Origin: Salinivibrio kushneri
GTDB lineage: Bacteria; Pseudomonadota; Gammaproteobacteria; Enterobacterales; Vibrionaceae
Length of the DNA stretch: 64,000 nucleotides
Reading direction: 5' to 3'
NCBI RefSeq assembly: GCF_027286325.1
Contig: NZ_CP114588.1
Span: 2,691,317 to 2,755,316 of the forward strand
Under the pieces are notes generated by a model, which did not search any database, was not told where the DNA came from, and saw nothing but the letters and a program-made list of their open reading frames with translations. This document shows positions 47,750 through 61,573 of this stretch, in pieces (the first letter of the stretch is position 1; each line of letters opens with the position of its first letter). The position numbers were made by a program, and so were the translations under genes.

Positions 47750-48856
47750 ATGAAAAAATGGTTTTTCTTTATGGTTATCCTCGCACTGCTGCTGTTTGGC
47801 AGTGTGATTGGCTTCAACCTGTTCAAGCAGCAAAAGATTGCAGAGTATATGGCAAACATGCCAGAGCCCACCCACCCAGTCACCGCGGTGACGGTTGAGG
47901 CTGAGCCTTGGACACCAACGCTTGACGCCATTGGGTTTGTTGAGCCTAACCAAGGGATCACCTTAACCACCCAAATTGCCGGTGTCGTCGATGTGATTAA
48001 TTTTGAGTCTGGCCAAACCGTTGAGCGTGGACAAAACCTGGTCGAGCTCGACTCGAGTGTTGAAAAAGCTAATTTAGCCAGCACGCAAGCGCGCCTACCG
48101 GCGGCGGAAGCCAAGTTTAAACGCTACCAAGGACTATTTACCAAAGGGTCAATTTCTAAAGAAGCATTGGACGAAGCCGAGGCGAATTATCGCTCGCTAC
48201 AAGCGGACATCAATGCACTGAAAGCCACCATCGCCCGTCGTAATATCCAAGCCCCCTTCGATGGCGTGATTGGTTTGCGTGATGTTTTCTTAGGTGAATA
48301 CTTACAACCAGGTACCGATATTGCTCGTTTAGAAGATACCTCGGTGATGAAGCTGCGCTTTACCGTGCCACAAACGGATATCTCCAAAATCCGTCTGAGC
48401 CAGCCGTTACGCATTACTGTCGACGCGTATCCTGAAAAGGAATTCATCGGCTCTATCAGTGCCATTGAGCCTGCGGTCAACAGCCAGAGCGGCCTGATTA
48501 AAGTGGAAGCCAATATCCCCAACAACGACGGCCAGTTGCGCTCAGGCATGTTTGCCCGTGCCGATATCGTTCTGCCCACCATTGACGAGCAAATCGTGAT
48601 CGATCAAACCGCGATTAACTTTAATTTGTACGGAGAAAGCGTCTACGTCATCCGCGAAGAAGAAGGGGAAAAGCGCGCTTATCAGCAAGTACTCAAGGTT
48701 GGTGAACGTCGTGGCCATCAAGCGCGCATTATCGACGGTCTCGAGCCTGGTGATCAGGTTGTGACCTCTGGCCAAGTGCGATTGAGCAATGGCTCCAAAG
48801 TGAAAATCGTCGAAAACGACGCTCTCACACCACCAGAACAATTACCTCAATTGTAA
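47750..48856 (+). CDS. RND efflux periplasmic adaptor (membrane fusion protein)
   Basis: A 368-residue adaptor anchored by one N-terminal hydrophobic segment (FFFMVILALLLFGSVIGF) and lacking a lipobox. A lipoyl-like domain (TTQIAGVVDVINFESGQTVERGQNLVELD), a coiled-coil hairpin (KANLASTQARLPAAEAKFKRYQ) and a beta-barrel follow, with IQAPFDGVIGLRDVFLGEYL the second lipoyl half. It links the inner-membrane pump to an outer-membrane channel that is not encoded nearby (TolC presumed). Confidence 0.92.
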   Translation: MKKWFFFMVILALLLFGSVIGFNLFKQQKIAEYMANMPEPTHPVTAVTVEAEPWTPTLDAIGFVEPNQGITLTTQIAGVVDVINFESGQTVERGQNLVELDSSVEKANLASTQARLPAAEAKFKRYQGLFTKGSISKEALDEAEANYRSLQADINALKATIARRNIQAPFDGVIGLRDVFLGEYLQPGTDIARLEDTSVMKLRFTVPQTDISKIRLSQPLRITVDAYPEKEFIGSISAIEPAVNSQSGLIKVEANIPNNDGQLRSGMFARADIVLPTIDEQIVIDQTAINFNLYGESVYVIREEEGEKRAYQQVLKVGERRGHQARIIDGLEPGDQVVTSGQVRLSNGSKVKIVENDALTPPEQLPQL

Positions 48857-48868
48857 GACGAGGATGTG

Positions 48869-51800
48869 ATGCGCTTTACTGATATTTTTATCCGGCGCCC
48901 CGTACTAGCCGCGTCAATCAGTATTCTGATTGCGCTGCTTGGTCTGCAATCTTTATTCAAGATGCAGGTTCGGGAATACCCGGAGATGACCAATACCGTG
49001 GTCACCATCACAACCAGCTATTATGGTGCCAGCGCCGACTTGATTCAGGGCTTCATCACGACGCCGCTGGAACAAGCCGTGGCCCAAGCTGATAATATTG
49101 ATTTTATGACCTCAGAGTCGGTGCTTGGCTCCTCGACCATTACGGTCAACATGAAGCTCAATACCGACCCTAACGCCGCCTTGGCCGATATTCTGGCCAA
49201 GGTAAACTCGGTGCGTGCTCAGCTTCCTGCCGAGTCCGAAGATCCCTCGGTATCCATGTCGACAGGGTCAACCACCGCGGTGATGTATATTGGCTTCACC
49301 TCACCCGAACTCGACTCCAGTCAGATCACTGACTACCTCGAGCGCGTGGTCAAGCCTCAGCTGTTTACCGTGGATGGCGTCTCCAAAATCGACCTGTACG
49401 GCGGGGTCAAATATGGCCTACGTGTCTGGCTCGACCCTGAAAAAATGGCGGCATTTAAATTAGCAGCCACCGACGTGATGTCCGTGCTCGATGCCAACAA
49501 CTACCAGTCAGCTACCGGTCAGGCGATTGGTACCTTTATGATCTATAACGGTAGCGCTGACACCCAGGTGTCTACGCCCGAAGAGCTGCGTAATTTGGTG
49601 GTAGATACTCAAGATGGCCGCGTCGTGCGTCTTGGGGATATCGCTAACGTCTCGCTCGAGAAAAGCCACGATCGGGTACGCGCACTGGCCAATGGCTCTG
49701 AAGCCGTTGTCGCCGCGATCAATGCTACCCCGTCGGCCAACCCCATCAATATTGCTGCTGACGTCATGGACATGTTGCCGGAAGTTGAGCGCAACATGCC
49801 AAGCAATATCGAGATGAATGTGCTGTATGACTCATCCAATGCAATCAATGAGTCCATCAATGAGGTAATCAAAACCATCATTGAAGCGGCACTGATCGTT
49901 TTGGTGGTGATTACCCTGTTCTTAGGCTCGTTCCGTGCGGTGATTATCCCCATTATTACCATCCCACTGTCCCTGATTGGTGTGGCACTGGTGATGGAAA
50001 TGATTGGCTTCTCGCTCAACTTGATGACCCTGTTGGCGATGGTATTGGCTATCGGCTTGGTGGTCGACGATGCAATCGTGGTATTGGAAAACATCGACCG
50101 CCATATCAAGCTGGGAGAATCGCCTTTCCGCGCGGCCATCATAGGGACACGCGAGATTGCTGTGCCCGTGATTTCAATGACCCTGACGCTGGCGGCCGTG
50201 TATGCCCCTATCGCGATGATGGGCGGGATCACCGGATCGCTGTTTAAAGAGTTTGCGTTAACCCTTGCCGGGGCGGTGTTTGTCTCTGGGATTGTCGCGT
50301 TGACACTCTCACCGGTAATGTGTTCAACCATGTTGAAAGCCAACGCCAAGCCAAGTCGCTTTGAGCTTGCCGTGCACCGCTTCTTGGATGGCATGACCGA
50401 CAAGTATGCGCGCATCCTCAGTAAGGTGATGCAACGCCGTCCTGTGGTGGTGTCCTTTGCGGTGATCGTCTTTGCCTCTTTGCCTGTGCTGTTTAACTTT
50501 ATCCCCAGTGAGCTTGCGCCATCGGAAGATAAAGGCGTGGTGGTAATGATGGGTACCGCCCCCTCTACAGCCAACCTGGATTATATCCAAAACAGCATGG
50601 CGGAAGTGAACCAAAAACTTGACGAGCAACCAGAAGTGGCTTTTTCGCAGGTCTTCTCTGGTGTACCCAAGTCAAATCAAGCGTTTGGTATCGCCTCGCT
50701 GGTACCTTGGAGTGAACGGGAAGCCAGTCAGTCCGAAGTGGTAAAACGCATGGCTAACGAAGTGAAAGACATCCCTGGCATGAAGGTCACTACCTTTGAA
50801 ATGCCAGAGCTACCCGGTGCTTCGTCTGGCTTGCCAATCCAGTTTGTGGTGACGACACCGAACAATTTCGAAAGTCTCTATCAAGTGACCGCCGAAATTA
50901 TGTCAGAGGTACAATCTAGCCCGAATTTCGTCTATTCGGAGCTTAACCTCAACTTTGATTCGGCCACCATGAACATCAGCATTGATAAAGACAAAGCTGG
51001 GTCGTATGGCGTGACCATGCGTGATATTGGCGCCACCATTGGCACCATGATGGCCGATGGCTACGTCAATCGTATCGACTTTGATGGCCGCTCGTACGAA
51101 GTGATCCCACAAGTTGAGCGTAAATATCGCCTCAATCCTGAATCGATCGAGAACTACTACGTGCGTGCGGCCAACGGTGATTCCATTCCATTGGGCTCAC
51201 TGATTGACATTGAAGTGACAGCGGAGCCTCGCTCACTGCCGCACTTTAATCAGCTAAATGCTGCCACTATCAGCGCGGTATCTGCACCAGGGGTCACCAT
51301 GGGTACGGCGGTGGATTGGTTTGAGAGCAAAGCGGCAGAGTTGCCTAAAGGCTATCAGCACGATTACCTCGGTGAGTCTCGTCAATACGTAACCGAAGGC
51401 AGTGCGCTGTATGCCACCTTCTTATTCGCGTTGGCGATCATTTATCTGGTCCTTGCGATTCAGTTTGAATCCTTGCTCGACCCACTGGTGATCTTGGTCT
51501 CTGTGCCGCTCGCCATTTGCGGGGCTTTGATTGCGCTCGCATGGGGGCTGTCATCCATGAACATCTACTCACAAGTCGGGCTAATAACCTTGATAGGTCT
51601 GATTACTAAACACGGTATTCTGATCTGTGAGGTCGCCAAAGAGCAGCAACTGCATCATCAAGCCAGCCGAATGGACGCAGTGAAAGAAGCGGCCAAGATT
51701 CGTCTGCGTCCGATCTTGATGACCACTGCCGCGATGATTGCAGGCCTAATCCCGCTAATGTTTGCCACCGGCGCAGGCGCCGAGCAACGCTTTAGCATCG

Positions 51801-51961
51801 GGGTTGTGATCGTAGCAGGTCTCGCTATCGGTACGTTATTCACGCTATTCGTTCTGCCAGTGATTTATACCTATCTGGCCAGCAAGCACAAACCACTGCC
51901 TGTGTTTGTCGAAGACGATGAACTTGATAAGCTCGATGAAGACTATCGCGCATCACACTAA
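48869..51961 (+). CDS. RND multidrug efflux permease (AcrB/VexB-like)
   Basis: A 1030-residue proton-driven pump with 12 transmembrane segments and two large periplasmic loops. The proton-relay aspartates D400-D401 lie in AIGLVVDDAIVVLENIDRH, matching AcrB D407-D408. FIRRPVLAASISILIALLG is the usual N terminus. The ATG at 48869 is preferred over the preceding GTG because AGGA lies four bases before it. Vibrio cholerae has vexRAB beside ubiK and ilvC in the same order (from memory). Substrates are likely detergents, bile salts or drugs. Confidence 0.94.
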   Translation: MRFTDIFIRRPVLAASISILIALLGLQSLFKMQVREYPEMTNTVVTITTSYYGASADLIQGFITTPLEQAVAQADNIDFMTSESVLGSSTITVNMKLNTDPNAALADILAKVNSVRAQLPAESEDPSVSMSTGSTTAVMYIGFTSPELDSSQITDYLERVVKPQLFTVDGVSKIDLYGGVKYGLRVWLDPEKMAAFKLAATDVMSVLDANNYQSATGQAIGTFMIYNGSADTQVSTPEELRNLVVDTQDGRVVRLGDIANVSLEKSHDRVRALANGSEAVVAAINATPSANPINIAADVMDMLPEVERNMPSNIEMNVLYDSSNAINESINEVIKTIIEAALIVLVVITLFLGSFRAVIIPIITIPLSLIGVALVMEMIGFSLNLMTLLAMVLAIGLVVDDAIVVLENIDRHIKLGESPFRAAIIGTREIAVPVISMTLTLAAVYAPIAMMGGITGSLFKEFALTLAGAVFVSGIVALTLSPVMCSTMLKANAKPSRFELAVHRFLDGMTDKYARILSKVMQRRPVVVSFAVIVFASLPVLFNFIPSELAPSEDKGVVVMMGTAPSTANLDYIQNSMAEVNQKLDEQPEVAFSQVFSGVPKSNQAFGIASLVPWSEREASQSEVVKRMANEVKDIPGMKVTTFEMPELPGASSGLPIQFVVTTPNNFESLYQVTAEIMSEVQSSPNFVYSELNLNFDSATMNISIDKDKAGSYGVTMRDIGATIGTMMADGYVNRIDFDGRSYEVIPQVERKYRLNPESIENYYVRAANGDSIPLGSLIDIEVTAEPRSLPHFNQLNAATISAVSAPGVTMGTAVDWFESKAAELPKGYQHDYLGESRQYVTEGSALYATFLFALAIIYLVLAIQFESLLDPLVILVSVPLAICGALIALAWGLSSMNIYSQVGLITLIGLITKHGILICEVAKEQQLHHQASRMDAVKEAAKIRLRPILMTTAAMIAGLIPLMFATGAGAEQRFSIGVVIVAGLAIGTLFTLFVLPVIYTYLASKHKPLPVFVEDDELDKLDEDYRASH

Positions 51962-51964
51962 CCC

Positions 51965-51990
51965 AAAGGGCCTTCGGGCCCTTTTCTTTT
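51965..51990 (+). terminator. Terminator of the efflux operon
   Basis: Stem AAAGGGCC / GGGCCCTTTT with TTCG loop, then a T-rich tail, directly after the permease stop codon. Confidence 0.85.
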
Positions 51991-52054
51991 ATCATCCTTT
52001 CGACAAGCTGTGCGTATTTACATAGAATAAAGACAGTTAATAAAGGAGTATTCC

Positions 52055-52321
52055 ATGTTTGACCCCAAAAAACTTGAGCAAATGGCCAAGCAAATTCACG
52101 ACGCCATGCCTCAGCCTGTTAAAGAGTTAGGCACGGATATGGAAAGCCGTGTGCGCCAAGCTATTCAAGGCCAGCTCACCAAGCTCGACGTGGTAAGCCG
52201 TGAAGAGTTTGATGTGCAAACTCAGGTGTTGCTACGCACCCGTCAAAAGCTCACCGAGCTCGAAGCCAAGCTTGAAGCCATGGAAGCAAAAGTGGATCAG
52301 TCGGCAGATAATCAAGAGTAA
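52055..52321 (+). CDS. ubiK: Ubiquinone biosynthesis accessory factor UbiK
   Basis: An 88-residue protein. The N-terminal MFDPKKLEQMAKQIHDAMP is amphipathic, and the C-terminal half is a coiled coil (VVSREEFDVQTQVLLRTRQKLTELEAKLEAMEAKV) that makes trimers. UbiK works with UbiJ in the soluble ubiquinone synthesis complex. A good GGAG site precedes the start. Flanked by terminators, so it is a single gene. Confidence 0.94.
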   Translation: MFDPKKLEQMAKQIHDAMPQPVKELGTDMESRVRQAIQGQLTKLDVVSREEFDVQTQVLLRTRQKLTELEAKLEAMEAKVDQSADNQE

Positions 52322-52334
52322 ACTGCACGTACAC

Positions 52335-52362
52335 AAAAAAGCCTGACCCTCAGGCCAGGCTT
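52335..52362. terminator. Terminator between ubiK and ilvC
   Basis: Stem AAGCCTGACC / GGCCAGGCTT (one mismatch) with a four-base loop. It has six A on the left and a T-rich right side, suiting both converging genes. Confidence 0.8.
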
Positions 52363-52392
52363 CTCTTTCCACTTTGTGTCGAACGCTAAGCG

Positions 52393-53880
52393 TTATGCGT
52401 TATCGAGCGCAATCTGCTTCATATCGGTCATATAGCCGCGCAATTCCTCGCCGATATACTCAATCGGGTGGTTACGGATACGGTCATTGACCTCGATTAA
52501 GGTGGCGTTGTCGACCTGATTGGAGGTTTCTCCAAGTCCTTTACCAATCACATCAGCACCCACTGTTGGCATAAAGTGCTCGCGCAGCAGCGGTGTCGCG
52601 ACGTTTGCAAATAGGTAGTTACCGTACTCAGCCGTGTCTGAAATGACCACGTTCATTTCATAAAGACGCTTACGCGCAATGGTATTGGCAATCAAAGGCA
52701 GTTCGTGCAATGACTCGTAATACGCTGACTCTTCGATAATGCCGGATGACACCATCACTTCAAAAGCGAGCTCAACCCCTGCACGCACCATCGCGACCAT
52801 CAAAATACCGTTATCAAAGAACGCTTGCTCACTGATGCTTACATCCGACTCGGGATAATTTTCAAAAGCAGTCTGTGCCGTTTCTTCACGCCAAGTGAAA
52901 AGGTCTTTATCGTCGTTATCCCAATCGGCCATCATGGTTGCAGAGAAATGACCAGAGATAATGTCATCCATGTGCTTGTTATAAAGGGGACGCATCAGTT
53001 CTTTAAGCGACTCTGACAGCTCAAAAGCTTTGACTTTCGCAGGGTTAGACAGGCGATCCATCATATGGGTGATACCACCGAACTTCAGCGCTTCCGTAAT
53101 GGTTTCCCAGCCATACTGAATCAGTTTGCCCGCATAACCTGGCTCAACACCCTCTGCGATCATTTTCTCATAACAAACGACGGATCCAGCCTGCAGCATG
53201 CCACACAGGATGGTTTGTTCGCCCATCAGATCGGATTTCACTTCTGCTACGAATGAGGATGCAAGTACGCCAGCACGGTGACCACCGGTAGCGGCTGCCC
53301 AGGCTTTCGCAATCTCAAAGCCTTCACCTTTAGGATCATTTTCTGGGTGAACAGCAATCAGGGTCGGAACACCAAAGCCGCGTTTGTATTCTTCACGCAC
53401 CTCGGTACCCGGGCACTTTGGCGCAACCATAACCACAGTAATGTCTTCACGGATACGCTGACCGACTTCGACAATATTAAAGCCATGTGAGTAACCAAGC
53501 GCAGCACCCTCTTTCATCAGTGGCATCACGGTTTCAACCACGTTGGAGTGCTGTTTATCTGGCGTAAGGTTAATCACCAAGTCTGCCTGTGGGATCAAAT
53601 CTTGGTAGCTACCTACTTCAAATCCATTTTCGACCGCGTTCTGATAAGAAGGACGTTTTTCATCAATGGCAGCCTGACGTAGTGCATAAGCCACATCAAG
53701 GCCCGAGTCGCGCATGTTTAAGCCTTGATTGAGCCCTTGCGCACCGCAGCCTACAATCACCACTTTCTTACCTTTGAGGAATTCAGCCTCAGACGAAAAT
53801 TCGTCACGATCCATAAATCGGCATACGCCTAATTGTTCCAATTGTTGACGCAAATTCAGGGTATTAAAGTAGTTCGCCAT
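52393..53880 (-). CDS. ilvC: Ketol-acid reductoisomerase, class II
   Basis: A 495-residue NADPH enzyme of valine and isoleucine synthesis. The cofactor loop is [29 protein letters not shown]. The duplicated knotted domain gives the long class II size of E. coli IlvC. The start at 53880 is chosen because [14 protein letters not shown] is the family start and GGAG lies before it; a start 36 codons upstream would run through the ilvY operator region. Divergent from ilvY, which probably activates it. Confidence 0.97.
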   Translation of the reverse strand: MANYFNTLNLRQQLEQLGVCRFMDRDEFSSEAEFLKGKKVVIVGCGAQGLNQGLNMRDSGLDVAYALRQAAIDEKRPSYQNAVENGFEVGSYQDLIPQADLVINLTPDKQHSNVVETVMPLMKEGAALGYSHGFNIVEVGQRIREDITVVMVAPKCPGTEVREEYKRGFGVPTLIAVHPENDPKGEGFEIAKAWAAATGGHRAGVLASSFVAEVKSDLMGEQTILCGMLQAGSVVCYEKMIAEGVEPGYAGKLIQYGWETITEALKFGGITHMMDRLSNPAKVKAFELSESLKELMRPLYNKHMDDIISGHFSATMMADWDNDDKDLFTWREETAQTAFENYPESDVSISEQAFFDNGILMVAMVRAGVELAFEVMVSSGIIEESAYYESLHELPLIANTIARKRLYEMNVVISDTAEYGNYLFANVATPLLREHFMPTVGADVIGKGLGETSNQVDNATLIEVNDRIRNHPIEYIGEELRGYMTDMKQIALDNA

Positions 53881-53956
53881 GGTGTGCTCCATTGATTCAA
53901 ATCCGTGATTGGGTGTGTTTTCACCGCCTATTTTTGATACTACCCTAACCACTATA

Positions 53957-54002
53957 TTGCCTAAAGTGATATATTCACAACATAACATTGCAATTACAGC
54001 AA
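53957..54002. promoter_or_regulatory. Candidate tandem IlvY operators
   Basis: Site 1, TTGCAATTACAGCAA (53988-54002), is an inverted repeat with the LysR-type T-N11-A core. A weaker half-matching site with TTGC starts at 53957, 31 bases away, about three helical turns. The E. coli ilvYC region also has two tandem IlvY operators. Confidence 0.5.
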
Positions 54003-54011
54003 CGTGAAATC

Positions 54012-54875
54012 ATGAATGCAAAGCAACTCACGGGCTTTCTCCACCTCTGTGACACCAAAAGCTATACCCGGGCCGCACAAGCAATGCACGTCAGCCCTTC
54101 TGCGCTGAGCCGAATCATCCAACGTCTCGAAGAAGATATTGGTCAGCCGTTGTTTATTCGTACCAATAAAGCGGTCGATCTCACCCCAGCAGGTAAAACG
54201 CTGCTTCCCGTCGCACGCGATATCCTGCAGCTTTGGCACACCACGAAGGCCAGTATCAATGAACATGCCTCCTTGCTCGGCGGTAAGCTCACGCTCTTTT
54301 GTTCAGTCACGGCAAGCTATAGCCATTTACCTGAGCTCCTCGCGCGGTTTCGTCAGCAATACCCAAATATCGAGCTACAACTGCTGACCGGCGACCCCGC
54401 TCAAGCAGAAGAGAAGGTGCAAGACAACAGCGCCGACATTGCTATTGCCGCTAAACCCAAGCGCTTGTCATCCAGCTTGGTGTTTCAACCGATTGATACA
54501 GTCAGTTTGTCAGTTATCGCACCGGCAATGGCCAGTAGCGGCATTGACCTACAAGCCATTGACTGGCAGCACACACCGTTAATCTTGCCCGAAGCAGGGA
54601 CAGCGCGCGAACTCGCTGATCAATGGTTGACCAGTAAAGGTATCGAGCCAAACGTCTACGCACAAATAGCAGGCCATGAGGCGATTGTCAGTATGGTGGC
54701 ATTGGGCTGTGGTATTGGTGTCGCGCCAGATGTGGTGATTGATAACAGCCCAGTAAAAGACAAGGTTGAGCGCTTACGCCAAGAAATTGTGCAACCTCTC
54801 GAACTGGGCCTTTGTTGTAAAGCTTCCCGCTCAAAAGAGCCTTTACTCAACGCCCTACTCGATGTCATGCGATAA
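54012..54875 (+). CDS. ilvY: LysR-family regulator IlvY
   Basis: A 287-residue regulator. The winged-helix N terminus LTGFLHLCDTKSYTRAAQAMHVSPSALSRIIQRLEEDIGQPLFIRT closely resembles E. coli IlvY, and a periplasmic-binding-protein-like effector domain follows. The start at 54012 is chosen to match that N terminus; a TTG 24 bases upstream is possible. IlvY senses acetolactate or acetohydroxybutyrate and activates divergent ilvC. Confidence 0.94.
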   Translation: MNAKQLTGFLHLCDTKSYTRAAQAMHVSPSALSRIIQRLEEDIGQPLFIRTNKAVDLTPAGKTLLPVARDILQLWHTTKASINEHASLLGGKLTLFCSVTASYSHLPELLARFRQQYPNIELQLLTGDPAQAEEKVQDNSADIAIAAKPKRLSSSLVFQPIDTVSLSVIAPAMASSGIDLQAIDWQHTPLILPEAGTARELADQWLTSKGIEPNVYAQIAGHEAIVSMVALGCGIGVAPDVVIDNSPVKDKVERLRQEIVQPLELGLCCKASRSKEPLLNALLDVMR

Positions 54876-54882
54876 ACACAAA

Positions 54883-54910
54883 AAGCCCCAACACAATGAT
54901 GCTGGGGCTT
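54883..54910. terminator. Hairpin after ilvY
   Basis: Stem AAGCCCCA / TGGGGCTT around a loop with an A-run on the left side. On the minus strand it gives a T-run, so it may also back up termination of the rRNA operon. Confidence 0.6.
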
Positions 54911-54916
54911 AAACGC

Positions 54917-54944
54917 AAAAAACCCCAGCTTTTCAGCTAGGGTT
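54917..54944 (-). terminator. Terminator of the rRNA operon after tRNA-Asp
   Basis: Minus-strand stem AACCCTAGCT / AGCTGGGGTT (one mismatch) with a four-base loop followed by six T, ten bases past tRNA-Asp. Confidence 0.82.
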
Positions 54945-54953
54945 TCTAAGTAG

Positions 54954-55030
54954 TGGCGGAGTGGACGGGACTCGAACCCGCGACCCCCGGCGTGACAGGC
55001 CGGTATTCTAACCAACTGAACTACCACTCC
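54954..55030 (-). tRNA. tRNA-Asp (anticodon GTC)
   Basis: The minus strand starts GGAGTGGTAGTTCAGTTGG and ends in encoded CCA. The anticodon loop CTGTCAC gives GTC. It is the distal tRNA of the rRNA operon, after 5S. Confidence 0.96.
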
Positions 55031-55088
55031 GCACCAATTCTGTATGATTAAAGGCTTATATCTCTTTGCTTTAATCAATTGTAATCAA

Positions 55089-55207
55089 AGCCTGGCGATG
55101 TCCTACTCTCACATGGGGAGACCCCACACTACCATCGGCGCTGCTTCGTTTCACTACTGAGTTCGGCATGGAGTCAGGTGGGTCCAAAGCGCTATGGTCG
55201 CCAAGCA
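55089..55207 (-). rRNA. rrf: 5S ribosomal RNA
   Basis: The minus strand starts TGCTTGGCGACCATAGCG and ends CATCGCCAGGCT, about 119 bases, with the conserved CCATGCCGAACTCAG loop. Ends are accurate to a few bases. Confidence 0.95.
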
Positions 55208-55327
55208 AAATTTTGTTTTGTCTTCACTTTTCTAAAAGTGAAAACCATCAACCTAGAAAGCTGTTCGTTCTCGCCACAATCAACTGGCTTTATTTTAAGT
55301 CCAACCCAAAACCTCTTGGGTGTTGTA

Positions 55328-58213
<2,886 letters not shown>

Positions 58214-58453
58214 ATACAACCCCAAGAGGTTTTTTTTGCGCGAGATTGTCTAAAAAAGAAATCTGCGTCGCAAAACCACTGAGTGTTGAATCATCAACTA
58301 ATTAAGGTTTTGTTTTTGCCGGACTCAAAATAGAGACTTTGCTTATCACTAAGACAAAGCCCAAGCACACTTGATTGTGTGAGTGACATTACATGTCACT
58401 GATTGAGAACTTTACTGTCATTCTTTAAAGAATGACTTGTCAGCTTTCCAGAT

Positions 58454-58465
58454 TGTTAAAGAGCA
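58454..58465 (-). promoter_or_regulatory. Spacer boxA antitermination site
   Basis: Minus-strand TGCTCTTTAACA, the exact boxA consensus bound by NusB/NusE, between 16S-linked tRNAs and 23S. Confidence 0.85.
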
Positions 58466-58525
58466 TGTCGTTTATTGCTAAATAAACCACGTTCTAAAGA
58501 TTCTTAAGTAAAAACCTTTAAAGCG

Positions 58526-58601
58526 TGGTGGGCGATACCGGGCTCGAACCAGTGACCCCCTCCTTGTAAGGGAGGTGCTCTCCCAACTGAGCTAATCGCC
58601 C
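58526..58601 (-). tRNA. tRNA-Val (anticodon TAC)
   Basis: The minus strand starts GGGCGATTAGCTCAG and ends in CCA. The anticodon loop CTTACAA gives TAC. Third spacer tRNA of the rRNA operon. Confidence 0.96.
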
Positions 58602-58610
58602 ACAATAGTG

Positions 58611-58686
58611 TGGTGGGTTGTACAGGATTCGAACCTGTGACCAATTGATTAAAAGTCAACTGCTCTACCAACTGAGCTAACAACCC
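58611..58686 (-). tRNA. tRNA-Lys (anticodon TTT)
   Basis: The minus strand starts GGGTTGTTAGCTCAG and ends in CCA. The anticodon loop CTTTTAA gives TTT. Middle spacer tRNA. Confidence 0.96.
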
Positions 58687-58688
58687 AA

Positions 58689-58764
58689 TGGCGTCCCATA
58701 GGGGAGTCGAACCCCTGTTACCGCCGTGAAAGGGCGGTGTCCTAGGCCTCTAGACGAATGGGAC
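58689..58764 (-). tRNA. tRNA-Glu (anticodon TTC)
   Basis: The minus strand starts GTCCCATTCGTCTAG and ends in CCA. The anticodon loop CTTTCAC gives TTC. First spacer tRNA after 16S; only two bases separate it from tRNA-Lys. Confidence 0.96.
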
Positions 58765-58845
58765 ACACTGATATGTTTGGGAACATATCCTCTTTAATAC
58801 TTCAACCTATACAATCTGTGTGAACACTCGCAACAATAGCGTCAG

Positions 58846-60415
<1,570 letters not shown>

Positions 60416-60606
60416 AAGTTCTTTTGTTCGCTTTCCCAAAAGGAAAGACAAACGGCTCGATAAATACTGTTTTGTTCGTCTCTTACGAGACAAACGAATT
60501 GACTGTGCCGAACAACTATAAAAGTTGTCGTTTGGTCACTCAGTTCATCGAATAAATCTTTTTGTCTATTCTCAACGAGTGCCCACACAGATTGCATAGG
60601 TCAAAT

Positions 60607-60618
60607 TGTTAAAGAGCG
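60607..60618 (-). promoter_or_regulatory. Leader boxA antitermination site
   Basis: Minus-strand CGCTCTTTAACA, one base from the boxA consensus, about 190 bases before mature 16S. Confidence 0.8.
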
Positions 60619-60659
60619 TTGACTGTGCGAAGCTGCGCTTCGCTTGGTCAGGGCTGCGT

Positions 60660-60687
60660 ATCTTACGCGCCTTGCCGTTAAAGTCAA
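60660..60687 (-). promoter_or_regulatory. rRNA operon promoter proximal to 16S
   Basis: -35 TTGACT (60682-60687), 16-base spacer, -10 TAAGAT (60660-60665), then a GC-rich ACGC discriminator, as in rRNA promoters under ppGpp control. Confidence 0.75.
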
Positions 60688-60777
60688 GAAGAAATTTTAT
60701 CTTTTCTTTTCAACCCAGCTGGGTGAAACAAAACCTCTTTTTGACTTCCCTAACGCTTGGCGTTAAGTAGGCCGGCA

Positions 60778-60805
60778 ATGTTAATCATTTAAAAACTGAC
60801 GTCAA
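60778..60805 (-). promoter_or_regulatory. rRNA operon middle promoter
   Basis: -35 TTGACG (60800-60805), 16-base spacer, -10 TAACAT (60778-60783), followed by TGCCGGCC. A+T-rich upstream sequence could act as an UP element. Confidence 0.65.
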
Positions 60806-60882
60806 GCGTTTATTTTTATTTGATTTTTTGCCTCGACATATTCGCTAAGCGCTTGCCCTGCGTGCCGTGTCGATGGAGGCGC

Positions 60883-60910
60883 ATTATAGAGAAGCTGATC
60901 AGGTTGGCAA
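60883..60910 (-). promoter_or_regulatory. rRNA operon distal promoter
   Basis: -35 TTGCCA (60905-60910), 16-base spacer, perfect -10 TATAAT (60883-60888), then GCGCCTCC discriminator. All three promoters share the 16-base spacer usual for rRNA. Confidence 0.75.
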
Positions 60911-61033
60911 GTCCTTTTTAGGCGTTTTTTAGAAAAAAACTGTCACTCGCTGTTTTTTTACTCGCTAGGGTGTAAAACTGGTATCAAACTCGCCGCTATT
61001 TAACGCTGTTAAGAGATAAAAGAGGGATTTGTG

Positions 61034-61573
61034 ATGGCAAAACAGTTGCGCACTTATAAAGGCATGACGCCTCAGCTTGGCGAACGCGTCTATATTGATG
61101 AATCCAGTGTATTGGCTGGCGATATCACGCTAGGTGATGATGTGAGTATTTGGCCGCTGGTTGCGGCACGTGGTGACGTGAACCATATCCAGATTGGCGC
61201 ACGGACCAATGTACAAGATGGATCAGTCCTTCATGTCACCCATAAAAATGCCGAAAACCCACAAGGTTACCCGCTGATCATTGGCGAAGAAGTGACAATC
61301 GGCCACAAGGTCATGTTACACGGCTGCCGGATTGGCAACCGAGTTCTAGTGGGAATGGGGACGATTATTCTTGATGACGCTGTGATTGAAGATGAAGTGC
61401 TAATTGGCGCAGGCAGTTTAGTCCCGCCCGGAAAACGCTTAGAGAGCGGCTACCTGTATGTTGGCTCACCGGTCAAACAGGTTCGCCCCCTCACTGACAA
61501 AGAGCGCGCCTATTTTGCACGCTCAGCGCAAAACTATGTCGACACTAAAGACATCTACCGCTGCGAGCACTAG
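61034..61573 (+). CDS. yrdA: Gamma-carbonic anhydrase-like protein YrdA
   Basis: A 179-residue left-handed beta-helix protein built from hexapeptide repeats (VYIDESSVLAGDITLGDDVSIWPLV onward). Metal-binding histidines fit HVTHKNA, GEEVTIGHKVMLHGC. It is related to gamma carbonic anhydrases, but activity is unproven. The ATG at 61034 is preferred over the adjacent GTG at 61031. Convergent with DUF1488-aroE-hemF; the same grouping with aroE occurs in E. coli. Confidence 0.92.
   Translation: MAKQLRTYKGMTPQLGERVYIDESSVLAGDITLGDDVSIWPLVAARGDVNHIQIGARTNVQDGSVLHVTHKNAENPQGYPLIIGEEVTIGHKVMLHGCRIGNRVLVGMGTIILDDAVIEDEVLIGAGSLVPPGKRLESGYLYVGSPVKQVRPLTDKERAYFARSAQNYVDTKDIYRCEH

Noticed and set aside
54656..55078. 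140-codon minus-strand ORF over the end of ilvY and tRNA-Asp
   Set aside because: It runs antisense to ilvY and through a tRNA; no family resemblance.
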